Part shown: positions 15,001 through 24,834 of the stretch, piece by piece
Numbering within the stretch: position 1 is the first letter of the stretch
Layout: each line of letters begins with the position of its first letter
Source of the DNA: Taxillus chinensis
Lineage: Eukaryota; Streptophyta; Magnoliopsida; Santalales; Loranthaceae
Assembly: GCA_023512835.1 (NCBI GenBank)
Contig: CM042088.1
Span: forward strand, 38,916,164 to 38,980,163
Length of the DNA stretch: 64,000 nt
Reading direction: 5' to 3'
The notes under the pieces: generated by a model
The model's database searches: none
What the model was told of the DNA's origin: nothing
Seen by the model: only the letters and a program-made list of their open reading frames with translations
Program-made: the position numbers and the translations under genes

Positions 15001-18000
15001 AAATACATAATCATATATATAACATAATTGAATGGTACCATTAATCATACAATTCAGTTAAAAACGATTATATTAACTAGTTCAAATTGTTTACCCCTTA
15101 ATCGAATCAAATCATGAATCGTGTGATTTTAATAGCATTGTGCCTACCTTTTATTAGTTGTATACCTAGGCTTCAAAAGGTCTGTTGGTGTTTCGGGTGT
15201 GCTCACACCTTTTACTATTTTGCTTTTTATTTGATTTAGGAGAGGAAAGTAATGTAGCATAGATTGAGTCATATTTTTGTGTTTTATTTTGCTCACTGGT
15301 AATGCTCTGTTTTATTAAATAATAATAATAAATTATATAATTTATATCATCTTTCTGGGTGTCAATGGCTTTGACTTTGTGTAAGGGAAATGTAATTTCA
15401 GAATATCTAAGAGAAATTTTGAGTTTTTCATTTGATTGCTTCAGGTGATTGAATTTGTTCAATTTAAAGAGCGTCTACAGTGTTCTAATCAATATCTAAT
15501 GGCGAAGATTGAAACACCCATATTGCAGCTGAAGCAGAATGCGGATAGCATAGAAGAAGAGGAGGTATCTTCTCCATCTGCAAGTCTAAATTGCTCATTC
15601 ATTTAAGGAAATTGATTATAGAAACAACTCTTGCATATGCTTTTGTTAGAGCATGCTTGGAAGCCAACAATGTGGAATGCACTTTCTTGAGCTCTCAAAT
15701 GAGATTGGGAACAAATCTTTGACTTTCAATGAAGATTTTCAGTCTCGTCCTTGGTGGACTCCTACATCAGACAGAAATTACCTTTTAGGTTAGCACAATC
15801 TGCACTTGCATGGAGATACAACCCTGTAGTAATAGATTTTCAACATTGGCAAGATTTAGCATAGTCATAATACGTTACATTGTTTTTAATAAATATATAT
15901 GGTGTTACTATTTGAGGTGGTGGTTGCTTAGACCTTAGTTTTCCTAGAACTGTTTGATTGTTAACTCTAAGAGTTCATTTGGTACGCGAATAAAATTAAA
16001 AAGAATAGAATTTACATGAAAATAGAATGTAATGGGAATGAAAATGAAAATGATTTATTAGCTTACTCATGTTTGATATACAATATTATGAATAGAGTAT
16101 TTTTTTGAAAATTAAAAATCTATCCATGAAAATCGGCAATGCATCACTGACATTGTCGTCACTCCTGGCGTTGTTGGGAACCCCTCCTCCTCGCCAACGA
16201 ATTGGTTGTCTGATGAGTTGCCCAACTTCATTGGGACAGTGACTCAACTAGATTTACATTAGGACTATTACCTCATGGATGAAGGATGAAGGGTAAGGGT
16301 AAGGTTTAAAAATTGATTTCCTTATGCTAGGTAATCACTCAATACCGAGGGTGGGGGTAATCAACATTATCTTATTCAGGGTAATTTTCATTCCAAGGTA
16401 ACTATTACCTCTTCTTGTGTGTACCAATCTCGGGAATGAGAAAGAATTTTATTCTATTACATTCTTTTTTTGCATACTAAACATGCAATAAGTGGGACTT
16501 GAATTCGTTTGACCAACTCGGCTTATATTAGAAGTTGAGTTCGCCAACACTTCCATGAAAACCCTAAGCTATAAAAGTACCCCTTGGCAACTGATAAACA
16601 AAAACCCTTAGCAAGTAAAAATATTTTTCCAAAACTAAATATTCCTCTTTTCCTTCTCCAAGTTTTCTGTCACCACAACTTCCATCATTGTTACCACTTT
16701 CAGTTCTCGCTGCTACAAACCTGATGCCATCTATGTCACTTTTGTTCTTGTTGTCTTCCATTGAAGTTGCTACCTAATTGGGAATTGTGGGGTTCAAAAA
16801 CAAATTCAATAGCAACTTCAGAGAAATCTAATTGTACACATAATAGATAAAATGTAATCGTTTAACTTTATCAACGAGTGGAAATGTTAAATATCTCTAA
16901 TGAAACATCATTTAAGCCCTAACATGTAACACTCAATGGAATACCTAATTATTAACATCATCTTCAAAGACAAAGTTGATGTCATCATCCTTAACATCAT
17001 CTACTATAATTAATTTTTCAGACTCATCTACTATAACCAATTTTTCTACTAGCATTGATCCTTCTCTGTCACTAGCACTAGGGCTAGAGTCTAAACTGCT
17101 ACCACTATCACTTCTGCTACTGCCAGGCCTAACAATTAAATTCCTTGGCCCTATATAAAAAAATAATAATTACTAAGTTAAATATTTGGTAAGCCTTATA
17201 GAACATATCAATTATAATCTGAATACCTTGTTTTTTCTTTTTACACTGTATCTGATTATTAACATCAGAGCATTTTTAAAAATCCACATAAACAAGAGGT
17301 TTCACCTTTACTAATTCACTCATCATCAGACTCCAGTTCTAATATGGGAATTGGATTATGAATCTCTCTTTTCTTGCCTAATAGTTTGTCTTTGCTCAAG
17401 TTGAAAGTTGTATTTCATATGTATACAAATGCACTTAATTGTTGTCCCAATCTATTTCTTTTCTTTTAGTGCACTTCTTCAAAACTGCTCCAATTCCTTT
17501 CTCAACTTGTAGCATTACATGTGAAGCAAAGAACACAAATTGCAAACCTTTTCCGTTCTTTACATTCTCCAATATTTAATTTAGGAAACTGAATTATACG
17601 AAGTAAATAATCATTTCCTGGTTCATGTTTTGGTGAGGAGATTGTAACAGGCACAAGTTTCATCTTGTTAATTGGGCGGCTACCCAAAGGACTTTGTTCA
17701 AGGGGGGGCCTTGGGCTAAAAGCTATTATGGATTTTAAAGAGGCTTTACTTGTCAAATGGAAGTGGCGGTTTTATGGTGAAGGAAAGTCTATGGCAATGG
17801 GTTATTGCCTCAATTTTGGGATGTCTCTTTACGGATGGATCTCTAAACAAAATGGAGCAGCCATATGGAGTCAGTGTTTGGAAAAATATTGGGGCTAGTT
17901 GGGATTGAGTTTCTCTGGTTTGTGGTGCGGAAACTGGGTATTTAGGATACCATTTCTTTCTGGAACCTACAAATTGAAATTGAAGAAAAATGAATGAACC

Positions 18001-20774
18001 TAGGTAATTTTATGGATTAAAAAACAATTATACCGAATGATTTAATTGACTTACTTGTGACTAAGATTGTAGGTCACTTCATGAGAGGTCTATGGAGTTG
18101 TAAATTGAATTCTAACGAGCGGCAATAATATCCCATATCCACTTAAACTAAGTCTCGATATCCCTTACATTTTTAGTAATTTGTTCCTTGGCCCTATCCA
18201 TAGCTTATGCATGTTCTATGACAGGTTTTGCATCTCTATCTGTAAGTTTCAACACTTCCAACAAGTGAACTTCAAGAATTTTGCTGTATATTATTGCTTT
18301 GGAAAATGTTAAATCACTCAAAATGATTTCTTGAACTGTCATCCCTCACTCTTTGGGGTACCCCTGTTGGTAAGGGACAACAAAGAACCACAGGATTAAA
18401 GAGGTAGGAGCCATAGAAATCCTAGGATGGGTGACCTCTGGGAAGGCTATACCATTGGATAATAATGGGTAAAAAAAAACTGTCATCCCTCGCACTCAAT
18501 TAGCATGAGTTGTTAGCCCATGTCCCATGCAAACATTAATGTCAGGGCAGCCTTTTTTCATGCATGCACTTTAGCATGAGAAAAGCCATGGCAAATCTCA
18601 CTACTACCAGTCTAGCCAACAACTCTTATAGAAATTGAGGACCCAAATATATTGATAGATAGAAGCAGCAACCTTCATGGCCTTTGATATGGCATCAAAA
18701 AAGACTGGGAAGAGCACCAATATCTGATAAAATCAGATGAATACTGTGAGCTGCACATGGAGACCAAAAGACTTTCTTCTTTTATCTTTCAATATCCTAC
18801 CAGAAACTACATATGCAGTGGCGTTGCCTATCACTACTTGAACTATATGTTCTTCGCTAATTTCATCTTTGACAATATCAAGTAACTCAAATTATTGTCT
18901 TGTATCCTTAATGACATTTGAGACATCAATAAACTCAGGAAAAAACTATCCTACTCAGACTAATAGTTAGAAAATCTGCAATTGATCTACTTTGTCCATT
19001 AGTCTATATCCATCCCACGTCAGTGTGCATTTTGTTTGTTTTGTTTTTTCACTCAATTTTAAATTTCTCCGAAGCACCAACTTCCTTCTGAAAAAACTTA
19101 TCCTTTACTTCATGATAAGAAAAGGGCTCCAATCTTCTGCTATATTCTCTGCCAAATTATTAGCGTTTACATCCAATAATACTCATTCAACATGACTCAG
19201 GTTTCGGCTCTTATCGGTTATTGTAAACAGACACCTAAAACTTATGCAGTTACAGTTCTAGGAAAAACCACTTAAGGAAATGAGTGCTTCCTCCTTGCAT
19301 ATAAAGTTTTGCAGGAAACAGCATAAAGAAAGGAGCTCCCTTTTGCATAACCTTTTCAAGGAGTTTCCTTTTGCCTCATTTATTTATTTATTGACAGTCT
19401 ACTTCCTTTTGCAGAACCTTTTCAAGGAGTTTCCTATCGTCCTACAGAAAATCTGGTATGAATTTTCCTTCCCCTTCCAATTCATTTTATTGGGTTTTGT
19501 TGTTATAATGAAATGAATGAGTGGCGCTATAATGCCTACTTTCTATTTCACTTGGAACAAACTTTTGATTCTGCTACTCATTGCAATGTGTTTCATTCAG
19601 CGGGAACTTAAAAAAGAAAGGGAAACAAATGTACGGAAAATCATAGAAAAAAGATCGCTTCTTCCTCGCCTGGTTTATCTGTCCATTCAGGTTGCTTCGG
19701 CATCACTCAAGGAAAATCTTGAAGTGAACGGTTCTGAACCTGGCCCTAAAATATTTTCAGAGCTGAAAAGTTTGCTTCAGCGCGATGCAAAGTTTTTGGG
19801 ATTTTCTTTCAATGATGCAGTAGAAGTGGTTATTGGGGTATCAAGTGGTCAAAAGTCTTCTGAGGTGTGCTATTCCCATGACTTAGGATTCACGATTCTC
19901 ATGCTATTTTAATTAAATGACTGCTTATATTGTGCTAAATTATGAATTACCCGAAAGTACATCATTGTTAAATTTAATGCTGGTAATGAAGGAAATTAAA
20001 TTTTCAATACTCCATTTCTAAAATAGCTGAAATTAACAATTTTCATTTACTCATTGGCAGTTTCTTGATCCAGACATGATTGGGTGGTTAAACTTTGCTG
20101 TATTTTTAAATGCATGGAATTTGGGTACTCACAAAATGGGCCACCCAGACGGAGATGGATATAACGCTGGTACTTGGCACATTGTAGACTCATTGCTACA
20201 GAAGTGTGTCTTAGACAGGATACGATCTATGGGATTCTTGACTCTTTCTGCTGGGGTTGATTTTCCGATTTTGGTGCAGCTAGTTTCAGAGCCCTTAGCA
20301 TGGCATGTTCTCATAATACAGTCCTGTCTTCGATCATCTGTTCCATCCGGAAAGAAGAAAAAGAAAAGTGGACCTGCTGACAATTTCGGCGGGTCTGCAC
20401 TCTCTCCTGGAATTCGGAGTTCAATCCAGTCTCTTTGTGGCATACTAGAAGAGGTCACAAAATGGCTCCAACATCAAATCAACTTACCGGAGGAGAAAAA
20501 GTTGGAGACCATCCTCTCTTCTCTTCAGCAGGAAGAGCAGAACGAAGGTCCAGGTCAAGCACTCCAAATTCTAGAATCTTTTGTTGGAACAGCGAGTAAC
20601 ATCGAACTTGGTGATCGGGTCACACATGCATTAAAGCTGTGGAGTCGCGTTGGTGTTGGAAGGAAGCTAGTAGGGGGGCAGGTTAAAGTATTATCTGAGT
20701 TTCTGAACATCTGCGAGTTGAAATTGAAGTTAGTCCAGGCATTGAAACAGCAAATATTGCAAATTCAAGGTTGA
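3024..20774 (+). CDS. NAA25: N-terminal acetyltransferase B auxiliary subunit NAA25 (3' part, 13 exons)
   Basis: Auxiliary, ribosome-anchoring TPR-like subunit of the cytosolic NatB complex, which with catalytic NAA20 acetylates nascent proteins starting Met-Asp/Glu/Asn/Gln. Exons read from splice sites: 3024-3094, 7553-7682, 7797-7972, 8268-8470, 9281-9411, 9757-9833, 11145-11219, 11396-11588, 15445-15564, 15650-15788, 19415-19455, 19601-19864 and 20061-20774 (TGA). Every junction is GT-AG and the phases agree, giving 2334 nt or 777 codons plus stop. That matches the C-terminal three-quarters of the roughly 1000-residue plant protein. Recognisable family blocks are DPQESMHGEELLSM, FMDDHFRESADLTFLAYRHR and RPWWTPTS, plus a lysine-rich SGKKKKKSGPADN stretch in the last exon. 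No internal stop or frameshift was seen. The 5' exons lie upstream of the window. Introns of 4.46, 3.86 and 3.63 kb are filled with transposon debris. Confidence 0.92.
3718..3831. repeat. 57-bp tandem duplication
   Basis: Two adjacent copies, each starting TGAACTGGCACCAAAACATT and ending in AAGAGG, with the period measured at 57 bp. They differ by a few substitutions, such as TTTTGTCGACC against TATTGTTGACC. It lies inside an NAA25 intron. Confidence 0.9.
5790..6475 (+). mobile_element. LINE 3' fragment (zf-RVT region and tail)
   Basis: Translation gives the C-terminal LINE zinc-finger-like segment (SRVAFFAWTAVLGKILT near 5910) followed by a degenerate W-rich stretch. The T-rich 3' tail ends in TATATAAAAAATC. 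Layout and tail resemble the 3' end of the LINE at 1-2735, so both probably belong to the same family. It is 5'-truncated, which is usual for target-primed reverse transcription. Same orientation as NAA25. Confidence 0.8.
8899..9176. mobile_element. Small MITE in an NAA25 intron
   Basis: About 278 bp, AT-rich inside, with imperfect terminal inverted repeats. The left end GCATATTTGGTGTGACTTGC pairs with the reverse complement of the right end, GGGCTTATTTGGCCACTTGG, and both ends continue into CTGTTGG. No coding capacity. The target-site duplication is not clear. The superfamily is uncertain; PIF/Harbinger-like by analogy with the other elements in this gene. Confidence 0.6.
10318..11020. repeat. 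Nested tandem duplications in an NAA25 intron
   Basis: A block around 10396-10585 is repeated almost unchanged at 10617-10809. The shared word CACGTGTTCTTCAATATTGT begins at 10411 and 10631, a 220-bp period. A further diverged copy of the left part (10320-10395) appears at about 10830-10905, so an older duplication of roughly 508 bp underlies the younger one. AT-rich with no ORF. Confidence 0.85.
11617..12231. mobile_element. GC-core MITE with TTA target duplication (PIF/Harbinger-like)
   Basis: A 615-bp element flanked by TTA on both sides (11614-11616 and 12232-12234). The terminal inverted repeat is imperfect: left GAGCGTGTTTGGTTGC against the reverse-complemented right end GGGCATGTTTGGTGC. 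The outer parts are AT-rich, with repeated AGAAAAC words. The central 300 bp or so (about 11810-12100) is very GC-rich and contains two copies of a roughly 62-bp unit around CACCCCCCGGCGCGACCT. Proline/arginine-rich open frames here are products of base composition, not genes. It sits in the NAA25 intron 11589-15444. Confidence 0.75.
12745..12968 (+). mobile_element. Probable tRNA-derived SINE
   Basis: A GC-richer, non-coding segment in AT-rich intron. It contains a good RNA polymerase III B-box (GGTTTGATTCC, 12823-12833) about 75 bp after its start, and it ends in a short A-rich tail (TATAAAAAAG). Weakly similar words flank it (AGATTTTATTTTGTATA before, AGATCACATTTTGTGTA after) and could be an old target duplication. 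The A-box is not convincing. Confidence 0.5.
15971..16488. mobile_element. MITE with TAA target duplication
   Basis: A 518-bp non-coding element flanked by TAA (15968-15970 and 16489-16491). The ends are imperfect inverted repeats (GAGTTCATTTGGTACGCGAA against TTGCATGTTTAGTATGCAAA), followed by subterminal AAGAATAGAAT-type words on both sides. The middle is moderately GC-rich. The 3-bp TWA target and MITE size fit PIF/Harbinger-like elements. Confidence 0.65.
17637..17950 (+). mobile_element. LINE internal fragment
   Basis: Plus-strand translation gives the region just after the reverse transcriptase of plant LINEs (KGGLGLKAIMDFKEALLVKW near 17700-17760), then a W-rich stretch. It is truncated at both ends and has no poly-A tail. 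It interrupts the hAT relic on the opposite strand. Confidence 0.75.
18352..18477 (+). mobile_element. Retroposed SINE-like element with a 5S-rRNA-like internal block
   Basis: A 126-bp insertion bounded by near-identical direct repeats starting AACTGTCATCCCTC (18334-18351 and 18478-18497; the second copy has two extra bases). It ends in a run of eight or nine A immediately before the right repeat. Target duplication plus A-tail is the signature of LINE-driven retroposition. The word CCTAGGATGGGTGACCTCTG at 18421-18440 closely matches the 3' promoter (C-box) part of plant 5S rRNA, and the text before it (GGATTAAAGAGG) is weakly 5S-like. Too short and diverged to be a working 5S gene. Confidence 0.65.
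19339..19435 (+). repeat. NAA25: Direct repeat around NAA25 exon 19415-19455
   Basis: A 31-bp segment covering the splice acceptor and the first 21 bases of the 41-bp exon (19405-19435) is present 66 bp upstream (19339-19369) with one mismatch. The upstream copy reads GCAT where the real acceptor reads GCAG, so it has lost the AG and should not be spliced. Confidence 0.85.
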
Positions 20775-23762
20775 AATATTTTACAAATATTCCTCCCTCA
20801 TAAGCATCTAAGCGTCCTCTGCTCCCTTCAGAAGAGATGTTTGGGTAAAATGATGTTTAATCATGTGCCATGTGTGGACTTACCTCCTTTCTTGGTTGGG
20901 CATGGTTTACATTATTGTTGGAAAGGGTAGCAGTGAACCTTGTTCGTTTAGATTTTACTGTGGACGTTTGCTGTTTCCCATGGCCAGTGGTTCATGAACT
21001 TGCGAGCTTTTGAATAACTGACCACGCCCCAAACAAAGGTCAGTTGTGTTTTAATTTTCATTTAGTATCATTTGGTTTGTGCCACAAAAAAAACCCTATT
21101 CATTTGCCTGGTATATGACATTGTTTTAAGCAAAAATGTTCTATAGATTCTGCACTAGCGTTTGTTGCATACACACTTCAAATAAAATTTAAAATAAGAA
21201 TAGCACAGGACTAATCTAGGTCGTTTACTAACTGGAGGACTTATAAAATTTAATTTAATTTATTTTTCAGGAAAAATAAAGAAAAGTTAAGTTAGAAAAT
21301 TAAAGGAATTGTGTGTAAAATTTAAATAAAATTAAATATGTAAACAAAATTAATTAACTAAAGATGTAATTGATTTAATCTCTTACTTTAATTATTATTT
21401 ATTATTATCTTCTAAAAATATCATAACATATTTAAGGCTCAATAATTCAATTAAATTATGAATTCACACTAAATCGATTAATGTTAGAAACGATTTTGAA
21501 CTTGTACTAATGTTAGAAACGATTTTGTTTTGCATTTAAGACACTAAATCGAACACTACGAATAATAATTTTTATATTTTAAAATTAATTAATCGTAATT
21601 GTGAATTAATTATAATTAAAAATTATACTTTAAATAATTTATAATTAATTATAAAGAATTTAAAACAAATAGAGGAACGAATTATAAATTATAATATATA
21701 AATAAATTATTAAGATAAAGAATAAGATTTAAAATAACAATTGAAGTTTAAAGTTAAATTAAATATAAAATATTAATATATAGAGAATAAAATTGTTATG
21801 CTTATGATAGTAGGACTCCTCTTCGATCAGCTCTCTTTGGGGTAGGGTGTCGAAGTGTGTGGTGCAGGGCTGCCGCAGCACTGGGCACCTTGTCCTCTAT
21901 AAATAGGCACAATAGTTTCCTTTTAATTCCAACGATATTAACACACAATAGCAATTTTCCAATTATGACATTAATTCTCATATACCCACTTTCATTCACA
22001 CATGCATTAAATTCCGGCCATATTACCAATTAAATGAGCATGGGCCCAGGGCCACTTTTCATGCACCACTTGTACTAGCATATAAACCATCTCTAATTCT
22101 ATGAAAATGTAAAATTTTAGAATTATTAAAAAGGGCAAACACAAATTTAGGATCAACTCTTAAAATATATTATGTAGAGGGATAAATAAATTTATTTTTC
22201 AAGTGTGTACAGTTATTTATTTATTTTATTTTATTTGTATAAATAATTTTATTTGAAAAAATAGCCATTGGCAGGTTTATGAGTATTTTCCAAGGATAAA
22301 AATTTGTATTTTATTGAATTTTGGGTTACGTTGACAATGTAGGCTCTCCTAGTTTTTTTTCTTGTTTTTGAGTTAAGAATTGAGGACTAGCGTAAAATAA
22401 ATAAATAAATAAACAGTAAAACAGATGCTGGAAAGTGATCATCACGACCACGCTTTCTGCCATTTTTATTTGTTTTATATAAAACTGCTATCAACAACCA
22501 GGAAAACTGACACAGATAGCCATTGAAAATAGGGTACGGAGTGGTGGTAAAATATTTGGTAGGCGTTGAATTGAAGATATATCAGGAACGACCCCGAGAA
22601 AGCTCGGCTCGGCATATATAATTTAAAAAAGCATAATTAAATGGGTGATGGAAAGAAATCGCTATAGTCGTACGCTCATAATGGCAGTCGCTAGCCAACG
22701 TAGTCGGCCACCCAACTCGATATTGAAGTTCCGATCATGGTGGATTAAATTTAAATGTCGCCCTCTTTCCAAAACAACAAATGCTACAAATGTCGCCCTC
22801 CTGCGATTAAAGCTGCCGGTTTCATGTTCCATGTTTCAACGTGCATACATGATCATTTGACTATATATTCGAATCTCTGTGCGCGCGTCCCAACGTTCAA
22901 CAGTAAGGGAGTGGACTTTGACTTTAATTCTAGGTGCCATGGTTCCGTTTAGATTAATGGAATATGGAAACTGGCTGTGGCGTGGTACTCTATTTTTACA
23001 CGCTACTAACTAACTAACATGCTGAAGATTCCTAATCCCTACCATTTTCAAACTTACAAGTTCTCACGCGTCGCAAAATAACTTATAAACCGTTAAAATA
23101 ATAATCAATGAACTGCTAAAACTATTATGGAAATACAGGTCCATCCAGGTGTAATTCCCATATTAACAGTACACTAATTGACATGTCAGCATTCTACACG
23201 CTAATGTATAACAATTCTGAAGACTACGGATTTATTGGAAACTAAGCTTAGATTTTCACCGTAAAAATTTGCGCAATTTTTGTATTAAATTAATATTTAT
23301 TTTAGAAATTAACTGTTAGATTGAATATTCATACAATATGTATCATGCCTGTATAATGGTTTATTTTGTACAATTCTGAATGTTTTCGTAGATATAAACA
23401 TTCAATGCTCTAGGTTGAATATTGTCACCTTTCCATCTAGGCATTCAACGCTCTCAGCCGAACGATGTCACCTTCACTCATCTACGTTAGCGGCCTTAAT
23501 GGCTTTGCTCACATCTGAAGTTGTTGCCAGATGCCAATGCTATTCGACACTATTGGTCTCTCTCTATTGCTTTCCCTAATTTCGTCGAAGCCCTCAATAC
23601 TTTCGCTCTCACTTGAGGTTCGTATGTTGTTTTCATAAAATCATCACTCTAAAGCTCCATGTTGATGTTGGTAGTGTTTAATTTCTCCTTAACTTATGAA
23701 AATTTTGTGAATAAAATGAGTTTTATGTCAAATTGAAATTATTGAAATTTAGGGTTTGAAAA
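20775..23762. other. NAA25 3' flank and AT-rich spacer
   Basis: Right after the NAA25 stop is a plausible 3' UTR of mixed composition up to about 21000. The rest is AT-rich. It holds a dispersed repeat (about 21159-21960) with a TATA-like CTATAAATAG near 21896. Short open frames near 22645-22950 have no recognisable domain, and I see no gene. Confidence 0.7.
21159..21960. repeat. Dispersed repeat, copy 1 (partner at 47169)
   Basis: The start (TTTGTTGCATACACACTTCA, then a shared stretch with TAGGTCGTTTACTAACTGG and GGACTTATAAAATT) matches the text beginning at 47169 in the same orientation. Both copies run through several hundred AT-rich bases, containing CAATTAAATTATGAATT, into a short GC-rich patch with a TATA-like word. 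Similarity is strong only over the first 110 bp or so. Non-coding; family not recognised. Confidence 0.6.
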
Positions 23763-23943
23763 TGTTGGGAAAAATATGAAAATAAGAGGAAATAAAAATG
23801 GTACATCGAGAATTTTATATGGTTCAGGAAATTTCCTACATCCACGGAGCTATTGCAATATTTTTACTATAGGAGAAAAATACACCAAATTTATAAACTC
23901 TTAATCCTGATCCCTAAATATACCTGAGAATTTATCAATTGAT

Positions 23944-23991
<48 letters not shown>

Positions 23992-24235
23992 TTCTCATAC
24001 AATTGAGAGGCATGGGATGAGATTACATGTTATATAGATGCCTATTTATAGGCTCGAAGGAAGCACACCCATGCCATTTGTTTTGAACAATACAATGAGC
24101 CATGCTCATTCCAGTTGCCGCCACTTGTTTTGCATCCTCTTTTTTCTTTGTTTATTTGTTTCTCACGATGCTGTATTCTTTGACAAAAAGAAAAAAAAGC
24201 TAGTTGCCCTTTCATAGAAGCCGTCTTTTATGACA
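23763..24235 (-). repeat. LTR of the minus-strand Copia element (3' LTR)
   Basis: A 473-bp segment starting TGTTGGGAAAA and ending TTTTATGACA, so it has TG...CA ends. It is followed at 24236 by a stretch whose complement is purine-rich (CTTCAAGTGAGAG), a likely polypurine tract for an element read on the minus strand. It contains a (TC)n microsatellite at 23947-23987 and a TATA-like CCTATTTATAGG near 24041. The RNase H fragment next to it has the matching orientation. Confidence 0.75.
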
Positions 24236-24834
24236 ATCTCTCACTTGAAGACTGATTCTAATCTGTCTTTACCCGTGCAATAGCTCTTTCCAAGGCAACT
24301 ATTATTGAAGACCAATTAGAGTTGCGCACAACTCTAATTTGTTTGTAGTGACTGTTTTGGTTAAAATATTAGCTGTGTTCTTACTCCTCTGTATCTTCAC
24401 AAGTATCAATACTTCATCCTCCAACAGTGATTGAATGAAATGATAATGAAGTCCGATATGCTTAGTTCTTGAATGAAATGATGAATTCTTGGCCAAGTGT
24501 ATTGCACTCTAACTATCACTATACAATACATCCATCTCTCGGTTAAAACCCATTTATGCCAATAATCCTTGTAACCAGATAAACTACTTGCTAGCTTCTG
24601 TCATTGTAACATATTTTGTCTTAGTTGTAGATAACGCCATAATTTTCTGCAACTGAGAATTCCAGCTCACTATTGTAGTCCCTAATGTGAACACATATCT
24701 TATAGTGCTCCTTTTGTGGTCTATTTCTCTAGTGAAATCAGTATCAACATAGCCTTACAACTTCAATTCACCTTTTTTGAAACATAGACATTTGTTAATA
24801 GTGCATCACTGATATTCCCAAGTTCCAAGCGTGA
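24236..24834 (-). pseudogene. Copia RNase H / C-terminal fragment
   Basis: Minus-strand translation gives Ty1-Copia RNase H text: YVDTDFTREIDHKRSTI near 24720, then a WNSQLQKIMALSTTK block, then the C-terminal SRTKHIGLHYHFIQSLLEDE region (24300-24500). There are stops in between. It belongs to the same element as the LTR at 23763-24235 and the RT/integrase pieces at 26577-27793, from which a later LTR insertion separates it. Confidence 0.82.

Larger units (their letters stand above)
11589..15444 (+). other. NAA25 intron (3.86 kb)
   Basis: Holds the 615-bp MITE and the SINE-like element annotated separately. The remaining sequence (13000-15440) is AT-rich with short mononucleotide runs, and I see no gene in it. 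The acceptor CTTCAG ends at 15444. Confidence 0.8.
16960..18990 (-). pseudogene. Decayed hAT transposase relic (DUF659/dimerisation-domain type)
   Basis: Minus-strand translation gives pieces in correct hAT order. A DUF659-like part (EHIVQVVIGNATAYVVSGR, about 18790-18880) is followed by the later region (VLKLTDRDAKP and AMDRAKEQI, about 18170-18260). Next is a trace of the dimerisation domain near 17470-17560, with a cysteine pair and a KKxxRLxxQ-like stretch, and then an acidic C-terminal tail (about 16970-17150). Stops and frameshifts are frequent. Two later insertions interrupt it: a LINE piece (about 17637-17950) and a SINE (18352-18477). The whole relic lies inside the NAA25 intron 15789-19414. 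Confidence 0.7.

Noticed and set aside
18352..18477. A functional 5S rRNA gene
   Set aside because: Only the C-box end matches and the length is wrong; the A-tail and target duplication mark a retroposed element.
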